From: Roseiarcus sp963787135
GTDB lineage: Bacteria; Pseudomonadota; Alphaproteobacteria; Rhizobiales; Beijerinckiaceae
Direction of reading: 5' to 3'
Assembly: GCA_963787135.1 (NCBI GenBank)
Contig: CAWBBW010000033.1
Location: 248,001 to 312,000, forward strand
DNA: 64,000 nt
The stretch's first letter is position 1; every line of letters starts with the position of its first letter. The notes beneath the pieces were generated by a model, which worked only from the letters and a program-made list of their open reading frames with translations, did not search any database and was not told the origin of the DNA. The translations under genes and the position numbers were made by a program. This document shows positions 17,823 through 26,606 of the stretch, one piece after another.

Positions 17823-19049
17823 CTAGGCCAAGAGCCGCTCCGTCCGGTCACCCGCGATATGGTGAATGGCCAATGCTCGCGCAACATCCTCTGGCGCTGC
17901 GAGCTCTCCCGCCGTCGCCATTGCGGAGATCGTCTCAGACACCAACCGGGCGATATCGCCGAAACCAATGCGACGCTCGAGAAACGCTGCTACAGCGATT
18001 TCATTGGCTGCATTGAGGGCGGTCGGAGCCCCACCGCCGGTGCGCAAGGCCTCGATCGCAAGACCGAGAGCGGGAAAGCGCTGAAGGTCCGCACGCTCGA
18101 AGGTCAACCGCCCAAGCGCCGCGAGATCGGGCGGCCGAACGCCCGAAGCGATCCGGTCCGGATAAGCAAGGCAATGGGCGATCGGGGTGCGCATGTCCGG
18201 AGAGGCCATACCCGCGATCAGAGACCCGTCGGCGAAAGCGATCAGTCCATGGACGATCGATTGCGGATGAACGACGACATCGAGGCGCTCCGGCGCAAGG
18301 CCGAACAGAAAATGGGCCTCGATCAGTTCGAGGCCCTTGTTCATCAGACCGGCGGAATCGATTGTGACTTTCGGTCCCATAACCCAGTTCGGATGGGCGA
18401 GCGCCTCGTCGCGTGTGGCCTTGGCGATGCGCTCGGCGCTCCACTCCCGGAACGGTCCCCCCGAAGCGGTGATTGTCATCATCTCGATTGTGTCGGGTTC
18501 GCGCGCGCCGATCGCCTGGAAGAGCGCGTTGTGCTCGGAGTTCATCGGCAGCAGCATCGCTCCAGCGCGCCGCGCCGCCTGCATCACCGCGGCGCCGGCG
18601 CAGACCAGGGTCTCCTTGTTCGCGAGCGCAACCGTCCGGCCGGCTTCGACCGCCGCAAAGGTCGGCTCCAATCCGGCGGCGCCGACGATCGCGGAGACTA
18701 CAAGATCGGCTTCACGCAGCGCCGCTTGGCGAACCGCTTCCGGCCCCGCGGCCGCCTCGATGCCGGAGCCGGCGAGCCCAGCTTTGAGATCGAGATAGCT
18801 TGCCGGATCGGCCACCGCGGCAAAATCAGCGCCGAGTTCGATCGCGCACCGAGCAAGCCCCGCGCCGTCGCGTCCCGCGGCCACCGCGGCGACGACGAAC
18901 CTGCCCGGCGCCGCCGCGATCACCTGTGCGCAGGAGCGGCCGATCGATCCGGTGGCCCCCAGGATGGCCAGTCGCCTGGGCCGAGCATCCGGCCGCGAGT
19001 CGCGAGACCGCAGGCGCTCCGCGGAAGCAAGACGAAGACTGTTCACCAT
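17823..19049 (-). CDS. dxr: 1-deoxy-D-xylulose 5-phosphate reductoisomerase
   Basis: Makes 2-C-methyl-D-erythritol 4-phosphate from DXP using NADPH, the committed step of the MEP isoprenoid pathway. The protein is 408 aa. The Rossmann motif ILGATGSIGRS starts near residue 29, followed by LANKETLVCAG, the metal-binding NSEHNALFQAI and the flexible loop ITASGGPFR. The ATG at 19049 overlaps the cdsA stop by seven bases. Confidence 0.96.
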   Translation of the reverse strand: MVNSLRLASAERLRSRDSRPDARPRRLAILGATGSIGRSCAQVIAAAPGRFVVAAVAAGRDGAGLARCAIELGADFAAVADPASYLDLKAGLAGSGIEAAAGPEAVRQAALREADLVVSAIVGAAGLEPTFAAVEAGRTVALANKETLVCAGAAVMQAARRAGAMLLPMNSEHNALFQAIGAREPDTIEMMTITASGGPFREWSAERIAKATRDEALAHPNWVMGPKVTIDSAGLMNKGLELIEAHFLFGLAPERLDVVVHPQSIVHGLIAFADGSLIAGMASPDMRTPIAHCLAYPDRIASGVRPPDLAALGRLTFERADLQRFPALGLAIEALRTGGGAPTALNAANEIAVAAFLERRIGFGDIARLVSETISAMATAGELAAPEDVARALAIHHIAGDRTERLLA

Positions 19050-19909
19050 TGAAACAGCCCGCTTGCGATGAAAGACCCGTTCGAGTTGAAAGTGGCGACC
19101 AACGCGGCGAACACCGACGCGGCCACGAAGGCGTCAAGCCGGTCCATCAGACCGCCGTGCCCCGGGATGAGGTTGCTCGAATCTTTGATCCCAAAGCGTC
19201 GCTTGAGTGCAGATTCGAAGAGATCGCCGAGTTCGGAGACAACCGCCGTCGCGAGCCCGAGCCAGAATAGGCGGTCGACCCGGTTGCTCCATCCGGACAG
19301 GAGTAGCCCGAACGATGCGCCGGCGAATGCGCCTACGAGTGCTCCGGACCACGTCTTGCCCGGCGACACCGCTGGCCACAGTCGGGGCCCGCCGATCAGA
19401 CGCCCCGCGAAATAAGCTGCGATGTCGGCGCCCCAGACAACGGCAAAAAGCCAGAAGATCGCCGCCAGACCGTAATGCGGGCTCGCCCTGAGAAGGCCGA
19501 GGCCCACGACCAGCGCTCCGGCGTATAGCGCGCCTGTCGCCGCCCAGATTCGAGCCGGAGGACCCGCGATCCAGCCGACCGCGCCAGCCGTGAGGAGAAG
19601 GGCACCGGTCGAGCCCAGAACCGATTTGTGCAAGGCGAACATCGCCGCCACTCCGACGCCAAGGGCGCCGGCAGCCACGCGCTCATTCAACCGGTCTGCG
19701 GAGACCATCCGCTGCCATTCCCAGAGCGCGACGACGGAGGCGATCCACCAGAATGCGACGAAGACGAAGCCACCGACCCAGGCGGCCGCCGCCGCCGCAA
19801 GCCCAAGCACGATGGCTGCGGCAACCCGTGGTCCCAAATCGGGACCGATTCGAGAGCCGAACCCCCGAGCCGCCGCCCAGGGTTTCGCGTTCTCTTCGTT
19901 TACGGCCAT
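19043..19909 (-). CDS. cdsA: Phosphatidate cytidylyltransferase
   Basis: Makes CDP-diacylglycerol, the branch-point precursor of all phospholipids, at the inner membrane. The protein is 288 aa with about eight membrane segments. The family signature is visible near the C-terminus as KRRFGIKDSSNLIPGHGGLMDRLD (in part), with the Asp-rich metal site. It lies 10 bases after uppS and overlaps dxr. Confidence 0.95.
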   Translation of the reverse strand: MAVNEENAKPWAAARGFGSRIGPDLGPRVAAAIVLGLAAAAAAWVGGFVFVAFWWIASVVALWEWQRMVSADRLNERVAAGALGVGVAAMFALHKSVLGSTGALLLTAGAVGWIAGPPARIWAATGALYAGALVVGLGLLRASPHYGLAAIFWLFAVVWGADIAAYFAGRLIGGPRLWPAVSPGKTWSGALVGAFAGASFGLLLSGWSNRVDRLFWLGLATAVVSELGDLFESALKRRFGIKDSSNLIPGHGGLMDRLDAFVAASVFAALVATFNSNGSFIASGLFQW

Positions 19910-19919
19910 TGGCCCGCCC

Positions 19920-20711
<792 letters not shown>

Positions 20712-20713
20712 GC

Positions 20714-21280
20714 CTAGACCTGCATGATTTCCTTTTCCTTCGCCGCGAGCGACGCGTCGATCTCCTTGATCGCAAGGTCGGTCGCCTTTTGCACCTCGGC
20801 TTCATGGTGCTTTTCGTCGTCCTCGCTGATCGCATGCTCCTTGAGGAGCTTTTTGAGAATATCGAGGCCGTCGCGACGCACATGACGCACGGCAACGCGG
20901 GCGTCTTCGCTATATTTGTGCGCGATCTTAGCCATCTCCTTGCGGCGCTGTTCGTTGAGTTCGGGAATGCGAATGCGCAGTGTCGTTCCTTCGACGGTCG
21001 GGCTCAGTCCGAGATTTGAATCTCGAATCGCCTTATCGACCGCCTGCACCATACTCTTGTCCCAGACAGAGACCGACAGCGCGCGCGGTTCGGGGACGCT
21101 GATCGTGGCGACTTGGTTGAGCGGCATGCGCTGGCCATAGGCTTCCACATTCACCGGCTCGAGCAGGCTTGCACTTGCGCGCCCGGTGCGCAATCCGCCG
21201 AGTTCGTGCTTGAGAGCGGCGTGCGCAGCCTGCATGCGCCGTTTTAGGTCTTCGAGATCGAATTTCGGCAATTGCGCCAT
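20714..21280 (-). CDS. frr: Ribosome recycling factor
   Basis: With EF-G, splits post-termination ribosomes. The protein is 188 aa, standard length. Visible features are HELGGLRTGRAS, the VWDKSMVQAVDKAI segment and the RRDGLDILKK block. The ATG at 21280 gives MAQLPKFDLEDLKRRM, the expected N-terminus, with AGGAC upstream. It heads the envelope run down to lpxB. Its usual upstream neighbour pyrH is missing here. Confidence 0.96.
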   Translation of the reverse strand: MAQLPKFDLEDLKRRMQAAHAALKHELGGLRTGRASASLLEPVNVEAYGQRMPLNQVATISVPEPRALSVSVWDKSMVQAVDKAIRDSNLGLSPTVEGTTLRIRIPELNEQRRKEMAKIAHKYSEDARVAVRHVRRDGLDILKKLLKEHAISEDDEKHHEAEVQKATDLAIKEIDASLAAKEKEIMQV

Positions 21281-21426
21281 GATAGTCCTACGCAGTGAAA
21301 ACCGGAGCCGCGCTGGAGAGGTGGGGGTCGTCGCGCGGCTCGATCGCGACATTTCGCGGGCCAAAGGGCTCATTAGCACAGCTTTCTGCCTATGACAGCC
21401 GAAGAAAGTCGAAGTCAACGGCCTCG

Positions 21427-22134
21427 CTAGTCCGCTGGCGCCCTCTCGAGCTTCGCGGCCTCCGCCATCGCTGAAAGCGCAGCCTGCCCCTGCGGCTGGA
21501 TCAGCCCGGCCGACATGATGAGCTTCGCCGCGTCGTCGGCCGATATCGGCAGGTCGATGACCTCGTCCGCTGGAATGTAGAAAAAGAAGCCGGTTGTCGG
21601 ATTGGGGGTACAGGGCATGAAGACGGAAATCATCGGCTTTTGCCCGGGGAGCGCGCTGGCGACGACTTCGCCCGGAGCCGACGAGACGAAGACGATCGAC
21701 CAGCTACCCTTGACCGGAAATTCGACCAGTCCGACCTTCCGGAATTGCGTGCCGGACTGGCTGAACACCGTCTCGAACACCTGCTTCAGTCCCTTGTAGA
21801 CTCCGCGGACAAGCGGCGTGCGGTCGAGCATTGCCTCGCCCAGCCGAACCAGGGAGCGGCCAATAATGTTGGCGGCGAGGAATCCGAGCAGCGTCAGACC
21901 GACGAGCGCGATCACGACCCCGAAGCCCGGCACATGAAACGGCAGATAGCCGTCCGGGGAAAGGCTCTGCGGGAACCATGGCTTGACCCAGTTGTCGACC
22001 GTATCGATCGCCCACCAGGCAATGTAGGCGGTTACGGCGACCGGACCGAAGACGACAAGACCGGTGAAGAACCACGACCGAAGACGCGCCGCGAGCGAGC
22101 GGTGGAACGGTGCTGGCGGCGGTTCGAGGGACAT
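21427..22134 (-). CDS. DUF502 family membrane protein
   Basis: A 235-aa inner-membrane protein with two N-terminal membrane segments (about 20-45 and 70-95) and a conserved soluble part (TPLVRGVYKGLKQVFETVF, then VFMPCTPNPTTGFFFYIP), which are DUF502 signatures. The molecular function is not established; plant relatives are COV proteins. It lies upstream of frr on the same strand but with a gap of about 150 bases. Confidence 0.88.
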   Translation of the reverse strand: MSLEPPPAPFHRSLAARLRSWFFTGLVVFGPVAVTAYIAWWAIDTVDNWVKPWFPQSLSPDGYLPFHVPGFGVVIALVGLTLLGFLAANIIGRSLVRLGEAMLDRTPLVRGVYKGLKQVFETVFSQSGTQFRKVGLVEFPVKGSWSIVFVSSAPGEVVASALPGQKPMISVFMPCTPNPTTGFFFYIPADEVIDLPISADDAAKLIMSAGLIQPQGQAALSAMAEAAKLERAPAD

Positions 22135-22441
22135 CGGGCACTCGCTGCTGCGCTACGCAAAAATGACGGGTCGCCGGGGCGAATGCAAGTCGATGCGCCC
22201 GCTCGCTCCGGCTCGCCCTGCCCACGTCTTCGCGGGGCAGGGCGCACTCGAAAAGGATCGCCGGCGAAAAGGAAATGGTCCCGGAAGAAGCAGGCGTCGA
22301 CCGAATTCCTGAGCAGCAGCATCGAAGGAGCGGTAGACGCTGGGCGCGAAATTGGCTAGCTCTTCACCATGGACCGGCCTTTTCTTGGCCGAGCGAGGGA
22401 TTAATCAGGTGAAGGGCCGGCGCCCGAGGATAAAGCGTCGA
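22135..22441. other. Divergent intergenic region between the DUF502 gene and the copper cluster
   Basis: About 307 bases with no recognisable gene. It must hold promoters for both sides. The only structure I see is the perfect inverted repeat at 22214-22244, listed separately. No CsoR-, CueR- or CopY-like operator could be recognised by eye. Confidence 0.5.
22214..22244. repeat. Perfect 10-bp inverted repeat
   Basis: cgccctgccc (22214-22223) and gggcagggcg (22235-22244) are exactly complementary with an 11-base loop. It lies between divergent genes and has no adjacent T-run, so it is not a plain terminator. A regulator site or mRNA hairpin is possible. Confidence 0.55.
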
Positions 22442-22870
22442 ATGCGTGCGGCAAGGCCCGGCGCAGCGTCGTTGCGCTCGCCCTTCGCGTCCCTCGTCGT
22501 CGCGCTCTCACTCCTCGTCCAGCTCATCGCGGTTCCCTATCATCAGGCGCTGGCCGCGCCGACGTTCGCGGAGTCCGGAACAAATCAGATCGCCGCCGAG
22601 CTCAAGGCGACGTTCGGCGACGCGGCCGCGCTTTGCCTCGAATTCGACGGCAAGGACACTCCGCTGTCTCCCACCGGCCATTGCGACGATCAATGCCCGC
22701 TCTGCCGCTTTGCCGCGCAGGCGTCGACGTTGGTCGCGGCGGACGCCCCCGAGGCGCCAAAACGGCTCGATGCCGCGTCCGAAACCCTTGGCGCCGCTTC
22801 CGAGCCAAGCGTCCTTCCCCTCCGCCTCGAGAACCGCTACCGCGCCCGCGGGCCGCCCCTCACAGTCTGA
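22442..22870 (+). CDS. Secreted DUF2946-like small protein of copper cluster
   Basis: The protein is 142 aa with a hydrophobic signal segment at residues 12-37 (SLVVALSLLVQLIAVP, cleavage near ALAAP). A CDDQCPLC motif follows near residue 80, giving three Cys that could bind metal or form a disulfide. DUF2946-type proteins of this layout often sit beside copper or TonB genes. The ATG at 22442 starts directly before the basic n-region; the frame is open upstream. It is the first gene of a plus-strand run with CopC, PCuAC and CopD. Confidence 0.6.
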   Translation: MRAARPGAASLRSPFASLVVALSLLVQLIAVPYHQALAAPTFAESGTNQIAAELKATFGDAAALCLEFDGKDTPLSPTGHCDDQCPLCRFAAQASTLVAADAPEAPKRLDAASETLGAASEPSVLPLRLENRYRARGPPLTV

Positions 22871-22939
22871 GAAGATTTCGCTGTCGCCTGCGCCCTTTCG
22901 GGGGCGGGCTACCCGCTCTCAGATTCGAGGAACTCCTTC

Positions 22940-23873
22940 ATGTCGTCCCTCTCCATGCGATCCCTCGCGGGCACGCTCGCGGGCGCTGTCGCGGCCCTGT
23001 GGCTCACGCCCGCCTACCCTCACGCTGTTTGCGGCGCCCGCATCTTCCCGGCCACGATCGCCATCGACGATCCAGGCGTTCTAGACGAGCTCACGCTGCC
23101 GACCGTCAGCTGGGTTCCCTACAATTCCGACAGCGCCCACGAGTGGGACGCGAGCTTCAGCTGGACCAAGACGATCACCCCGAGCCTCAGCGTGGTGATC
23201 GGCTCCGGACCGACATGGGAGCACCCAGGCGGCTACGGCTGGAACGCGCTCGACACCGAGCTGCAGTGGCAGGCGCTGTGCATCCCAGACGCCGAGTTCA
23301 TGATGAAGGTCGGCTTCGACGTCTCCTGGGCCGGAACCGGCACAGGGATCAATGCCGCCTCCGGCCGGGAAAACACCTACTCTCCGCTGGTGGACGCAGG
23401 TCTCGGCTTCGGCGCCTTGCCGCCGAGCCTCAAGTACCTCCGACCCTTCGCGATCACGGCCGAGTTTAGCACGACCGCGCCGGGCTACAACTGGGTGAAC
23501 GGCACACCCTACGTCACTACTTTCAACTGGGGGTTCACCCTCCAATACAGCCTGCCATACTTCAACTCGCAATTGGCGGCGATCGACAACGACTTCCTCA
23601 AGCATCTCGTCCCAATCGCCGAGTTCGCTTTTCAGACCCCAATTCACAATGGCGGCGGCCGCCGGCGCGCTGACGACCGGATACTTCCAGCCCGGCGTCA
23701 TCTACGAAGCTGACAAATGGCAGATCGCCCTCGAGGCCATGGTCCCGATGACGGGCGCAACGGGTCACGGCGTCGGCGTGATCGGCTCACTTGATTTCTA
23801 TCTCGATGACATCCCCAACAGAATCGACGAACCGATCTTTCCTCACGGACTTGGCATAGCGCCAGGAATTTGA
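22940..23873 (+). pseudogene. Periplasmic/outer-membrane protein of copper cluster, interrupted by a frameshift near 23650
   Basis: Reading from ATG 22940 gives a secreted protein (signal at residues 1-28, ending AYPHAV) rich in Trp, Tyr and Gly in a beta-barrel-like pattern. It runs through VPIAEFAFQTPIHN and then degenerates into an Arg-rich tail. One base over, from about 23650, the protein continues as TTGYFQPGVIYEADKWQIALEA and VIGSLDFYLDD, ending at TGA 23873. Together they make about 310 aa, of the type seen beside copC genes. A single-base change in the GC-rich run ggcggcggccgcc explains the break. It may be a sequencing error or a real mutation. No function is known for the family. 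Confidence 0.7.
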
Positions 23874-23890
23874 CCCGAGGAGTCGAACTC

Positions 23891-24256
23891 ATGCGCACTT
23901 TCTCTCTAAGAATCCCCGCGTCTCTTGCCTTCGCGCTCATCGCTACCCAGGCTTTCGCCCACGCCCAGCTCGAGAAGGCGACTCCTGCCGTCGGCGGAAC
24001 AGTTTCGTCGCCGAGCGAAATCCGCCTCGAGTTCAGCGAGGGGGTCGAGCCGAAATTCACAGGCGTCACGTTGACCTCGGCGAGCGGCGCGAGCGTTCCC
24101 GTCGGACCCGCAAAGACCGAAACCGGCAATGCAGCCGTGCTGATCGTCCCGGTCGGCAAGCCGCTCTCACCGGGCACCTACACGGTGCGCTGGCATGCGG
24201 TGTCGGTCGACACGCATCACACCCAGGGAACTTTCGAATTCACCGTCAGCCCCTGA
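23891..24256 (+). CDS. copC: Copper resistance protein CopC
   Basis: Periplasmic copper-binding protein of 121 aa. The signal peptide ends at AFAHA, leaving the mature N-terminal His that ligates Cu(II) in CopC proteins (HAQLEKATPA). The second conserved region, VSVDTHHTQGTFEF, carries further His ligands. The fold is an Ig-like beta sandwich (LEFSEGVEPKFTGV). ATG at 23891 with GAGGAG upstream. It is followed by PCuAC and CopD, so copper is probably held in the periplasm and passed inward. Confidence 0.92.
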   Translation: MRTFSLRIPASLAFALIATQAFAHAQLEKATPAVGGTVSSPSEIRLEFSEGVEPKFTGVTLTSASGASVPVGPAKTETGNAAVLIVPVGKPLSPGTYTVRWHAVSVDTHHTQGTFEFTVSP

Positions 24257-24293
24257 CCGGTCCAGGCTGCATTCGACAAAGAAAGGCTATGCA

Positions 24294-24797
24294 ATGAAAC
24301 GACCTCATGCGTTCGCGTTCGCTCTCGCCCTCGCAGTCGTGGCAAGCGCCGCGCCCGGTATGGCCGAGGACATCAAGGCCGGCGATATCACGATCCAGAA
24401 GCCATGGGCCCGGGCGACCCCCAAGGGCGCGGAGGTCGGGGGCGCCTATTTCGTCATCCGCAACACCGGCGCCCAGCCCGACCGGCTGACCGGCGGCACG
24501 GCCGATTTCGCCACCGTCGAGATCCACCAGATGAAGACCGAGGACGGCGTGATGAAGATGGTGGAGTTGAAGGACGGCCTCCCCATTCCCGCGCACGGTT
24601 CGGTCGGGCTCGCGCCGGGCGGCTACCACGTGATGTTGACCCACCTGACCCATCCCTTGAACAAGGGCGAAACCATCAAGGCGACACTCACCTTCGAACA
24701 CGCAGGCGCAGTCGAGGTTACGTTCCCGGTGCTGGCCGTCGGCGCCTCAGGCCCCGACGCCGCGAAGGGCGGCGGTATGGGTGGAATGAAGATGTGA
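24294..24797 (+). CDS. PCuAC-family periplasmic copper chaperone
   Basis: The protein is 167 aa with a signal peptide ending near GMAED. It shows the family's Met/His copper site: VEIHQMKTEDGVMKM followed about 20 residues later by GGYHVMLTHLTHPL. PCuAC delivers Cu(I) to cytochrome c oxidase (CuA or CuB) in other bacteria. The C-terminus ends in a Gly/Met-rich tail (GGGMGGMKM), which may also bind copper. ATG at 24294; 37 bases after copC. Confidence 0.9.
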   Translation: MKRPHAFAFALALAVVASAAPGMAEDIKAGDITIQKPWARATPKGAEVGGAYFVIRNTGAQPDRLTGGTADFATVEIHQMKTEDGVMKMVELKDGLPIPAHGSVGLAPGGYHVMLTHLTHPLNKGETIKATLTFEHAGAVEVTFPVLAVGASGPDAAKGGGMGGMKM

Positions 24798-24837
24798 TGG
24801 AAGGCTCTTCGCAGGCTGTCGGATCAGCGGACGAGCG

Positions 24838-25737
24838 ATGTCGGCAAGGTGCCGCGAGACGCCGGTGACGGCCCTCGCGCTCTGCCGCTTCGCTCATTTC
24901 ATGGCGGCGATGCTGGCCTTCGGCGCCAGCGCCTATCTCTGGCTCTACGCGCCGGACAATCTTCGGCGCGCACTAACGCCAGCCGTTGGGCGACTCACAA
25001 TCGGCGCGAGCCTCGTCGCGCTCATCTCCGCGATCGTCTGGCTCTCGCTCGAAGCCGCGTCGATGGCGGACGACTGGAGCGCCGCAACCGACCCTGACAC
25101 TGTCGCCACCGTGCTGACCGGCACGTCCTTCGGCCACGCATGGATCGTGCGGCTCGTTTTGGCGGCGGCGCTCGTCCTCGCCTCGGTTTTCGCGCTCCGC
25201 GGCGACTGGGCGACGATGAGCATTCTGTCGGCGCTGCTGCTTGCGAGCCTCGCGCTCGTCGGCCACGCCGCGATGCAGACTGGCGCCGAGGGCATCCTGC
25301 ATCGCGCAAACCACGCCCTCCACCTCCTCACGACTGGCGCATGGCTCGGCGGACTCATTCCCTTCCTGCTATGCCTTCGCGAATACACGGACGACGGGCT
25401 CCGCCGCGACGCTGTCGATGCGATGATGCGCTTCTCCTTCTTCGGACATTTCGTCGTCGCGGCGATCATCGCGACCGGAATCGTCAATATCGCTCTGACC
25501 TCAGGCCACCCGCCCCTGCCGCCAACGACGCCCTACCGCACGTTGCTCGACACAAAAATCTTCATCGTGGCGGCGATGATCGCGTTTGCCGTCTTCAATC
25601 GCTATGGCCTCGTGCCGCGCCTCACGCGAAAGCATTCCGCGCTGGCCGCGCTGCGCGTGACAAGCGCGATCGAGGTCGCTCTCGGAACCGTTGTCGTCGC
25701 CCTGGTCAGCGTCTTTGCGCTGCTCGACCCAGCTTGA
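24838..25737 (+). CDS. copD: Copper resistance/import membrane protein CopD
   Basis: The protein is 299 aa with about eight membrane segments, the CopD-like domain architecture. Conserved His lie in RFAHFMAAM (residue 20), GTSFGHAWIVRL, GHAAMQTG and HRANHALHLLTTGAWLGGLIP. CopD is thought to take copper from CopC across the inner membrane. ATG at 24838, 40 bases after the PCuAC gene; probably the last gene of the copper unit. Confidence 0.9.
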   Translation: MSARCRETPVTALALCRFAHFMAAMLAFGASAYLWLYAPDNLRRALTPAVGRLTIGASLVALISAIVWLSLEAASMADDWSAATDPDTVATVLTGTSFGHAWIVRLVLAAALVLASVFALRGDWATMSILSALLLASLALVGHAAMQTGAEGILHRANHALHLLTTGAWLGGLIPFLLCLREYTDDGLRRDAVDAMMRFSFFGHFVVAAIIATGIVNIALTSGHPPLPPTTPYRTLLDTKIFIVAAMIAFAVFNRYGLVPRLTRKHSALAALRVTSAIEVALGTVVVALVSVFALLDPA

Positions 25738-25779
25738 TCAGGGGCAGAAGAATCGACCTCCTCCAGTGCGCCCAGGTGA

Positions 25780-26238
25780 TCAACCGCGCCCCCGGTACGG
25801 CCCGATTCCCTGATCCGGAATCCATAGGCCGTCGGGGGGTTCGCCGGTCTGCCAGAAGACGTCGATCGGTATCCCCCCTCGGGGAAACCAGTAGCCGCCA
25901 ATCCTGAGCCAGCGCGGCTTCAGGAGGCCCGCGAGATCCTTGCCGATGCGCACGGTGCAATCCTCATGAAATGCGCCGTGATTTCGGAAGCTTGCGAGAT
26001 AAAGCTTCAGGGACTTCGATTCGAGGATCCACTTGCCCGGCGCATAGTCGACGACCAAATGGGCGAAATCGGGCTGGCCCGTCATCGGGCAGATCGATGT
26101 GAATTCAGGAGCCGTGAAACGGGCGATATAGTCCGTGTCAGCGTGCGGATTCGGCGCGCGGTCCAAAGTCTTGGTGTCCGGCGCGTCCGGGATGCGCGAG
26201 GGCCGCCCGAGGTGGGCAAAGGCAGGTTCTTTCGTCAT
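25780..26238 (-). CDS. queF: NADPH-dependent 7-cyano-7-deazaguanine reductase (preQ0 reductase)
   Basis: Reduces the nitrile of preQ0 to preQ1 for queuosine in tRNA. The protein is 152 aa, the unimodular type. The catalytic Cys50 (FTSICPMTGQPDF), Asp57, and the QueF motif ESKSLKLY at 73-80 are present, followed by SFRNHGAFHEDC. The ATG at 26238 was chosen because family sequence starts just after it; upstream frame is open but unrelated. Confidence 0.96.
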   Translation of the reverse strand: MTKEPAFAHLGRPSRIPDAPDTKTLDRAPNPHADTDYIARFTAPEFTSICPMTGQPDFAHLVVDYAPGKWILESKSLKLYLASFRNHGAFHEDCTVRIGKDLAGLLKPRWLRIGGYWFPRGGIPIDVFWQTGEPPDGLWIPDQGIGPYRGRG

Positions 26239-26275
26239 GGTCTGGACTGGTTTTGGTTGCTGTTCATCAGCAGCG

Positions 26276-26494
26276 CTATTTGATATGGCCTGCGGCAGAT
26301 CCCGCCGAGATGTAACCGCCCATCCTAACGCAAACGCCGTTCGCGGCCCATACGCCTGCCACCCCACCGATGTTGCAGTGTTTCAGCCCGTCGGGAGGCC
26401 TGGCCTTCTTGCTTTGCGAGGGCAGTTCCGCCGCGGCAACCGAGCCTACAAGCGAAATTGCGACTACGAAACCACACAAAATCGACCGGTTCAT
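26276..26494 (-). CDS. Small secreted porin_2-like protein
   Basis: A 72-aa protein with a signal peptide (ILCGFVVAISLVGSVAAAE), then a short mature part ending in HCNIGGVAGVWAANGVCVRMGGYISA. This mirrors the start of alphaproteobacterial porins (a Cys pair then a GGYI/GGYV strand) but stops where the barrel would begin. Stand-alone copies occur in Rhizobiales, so it may be a real small protein and not a fragment. ATG at 26494 with GAGG ahead. Function unknown. Confidence 0.65.
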   Translation of the reverse strand: MNRSILCGFVVAISLVGSVAAAELPSQSKKARPPDGLKHCNIGGVAGVWAANGVCVRMGGYISAGSAAGHIK

Positions 26495-26606
26495 CGCCAC
26501 CTCGGACTCCTTTCGGTCTTAATGGAGTTTATGAGGCGCCGGGCGCGGCGTCGCAACGGGCCTTGCAACTCGCAAGGCAATTCGCAAGGAATAGGACCAC
26601 GCCGGA

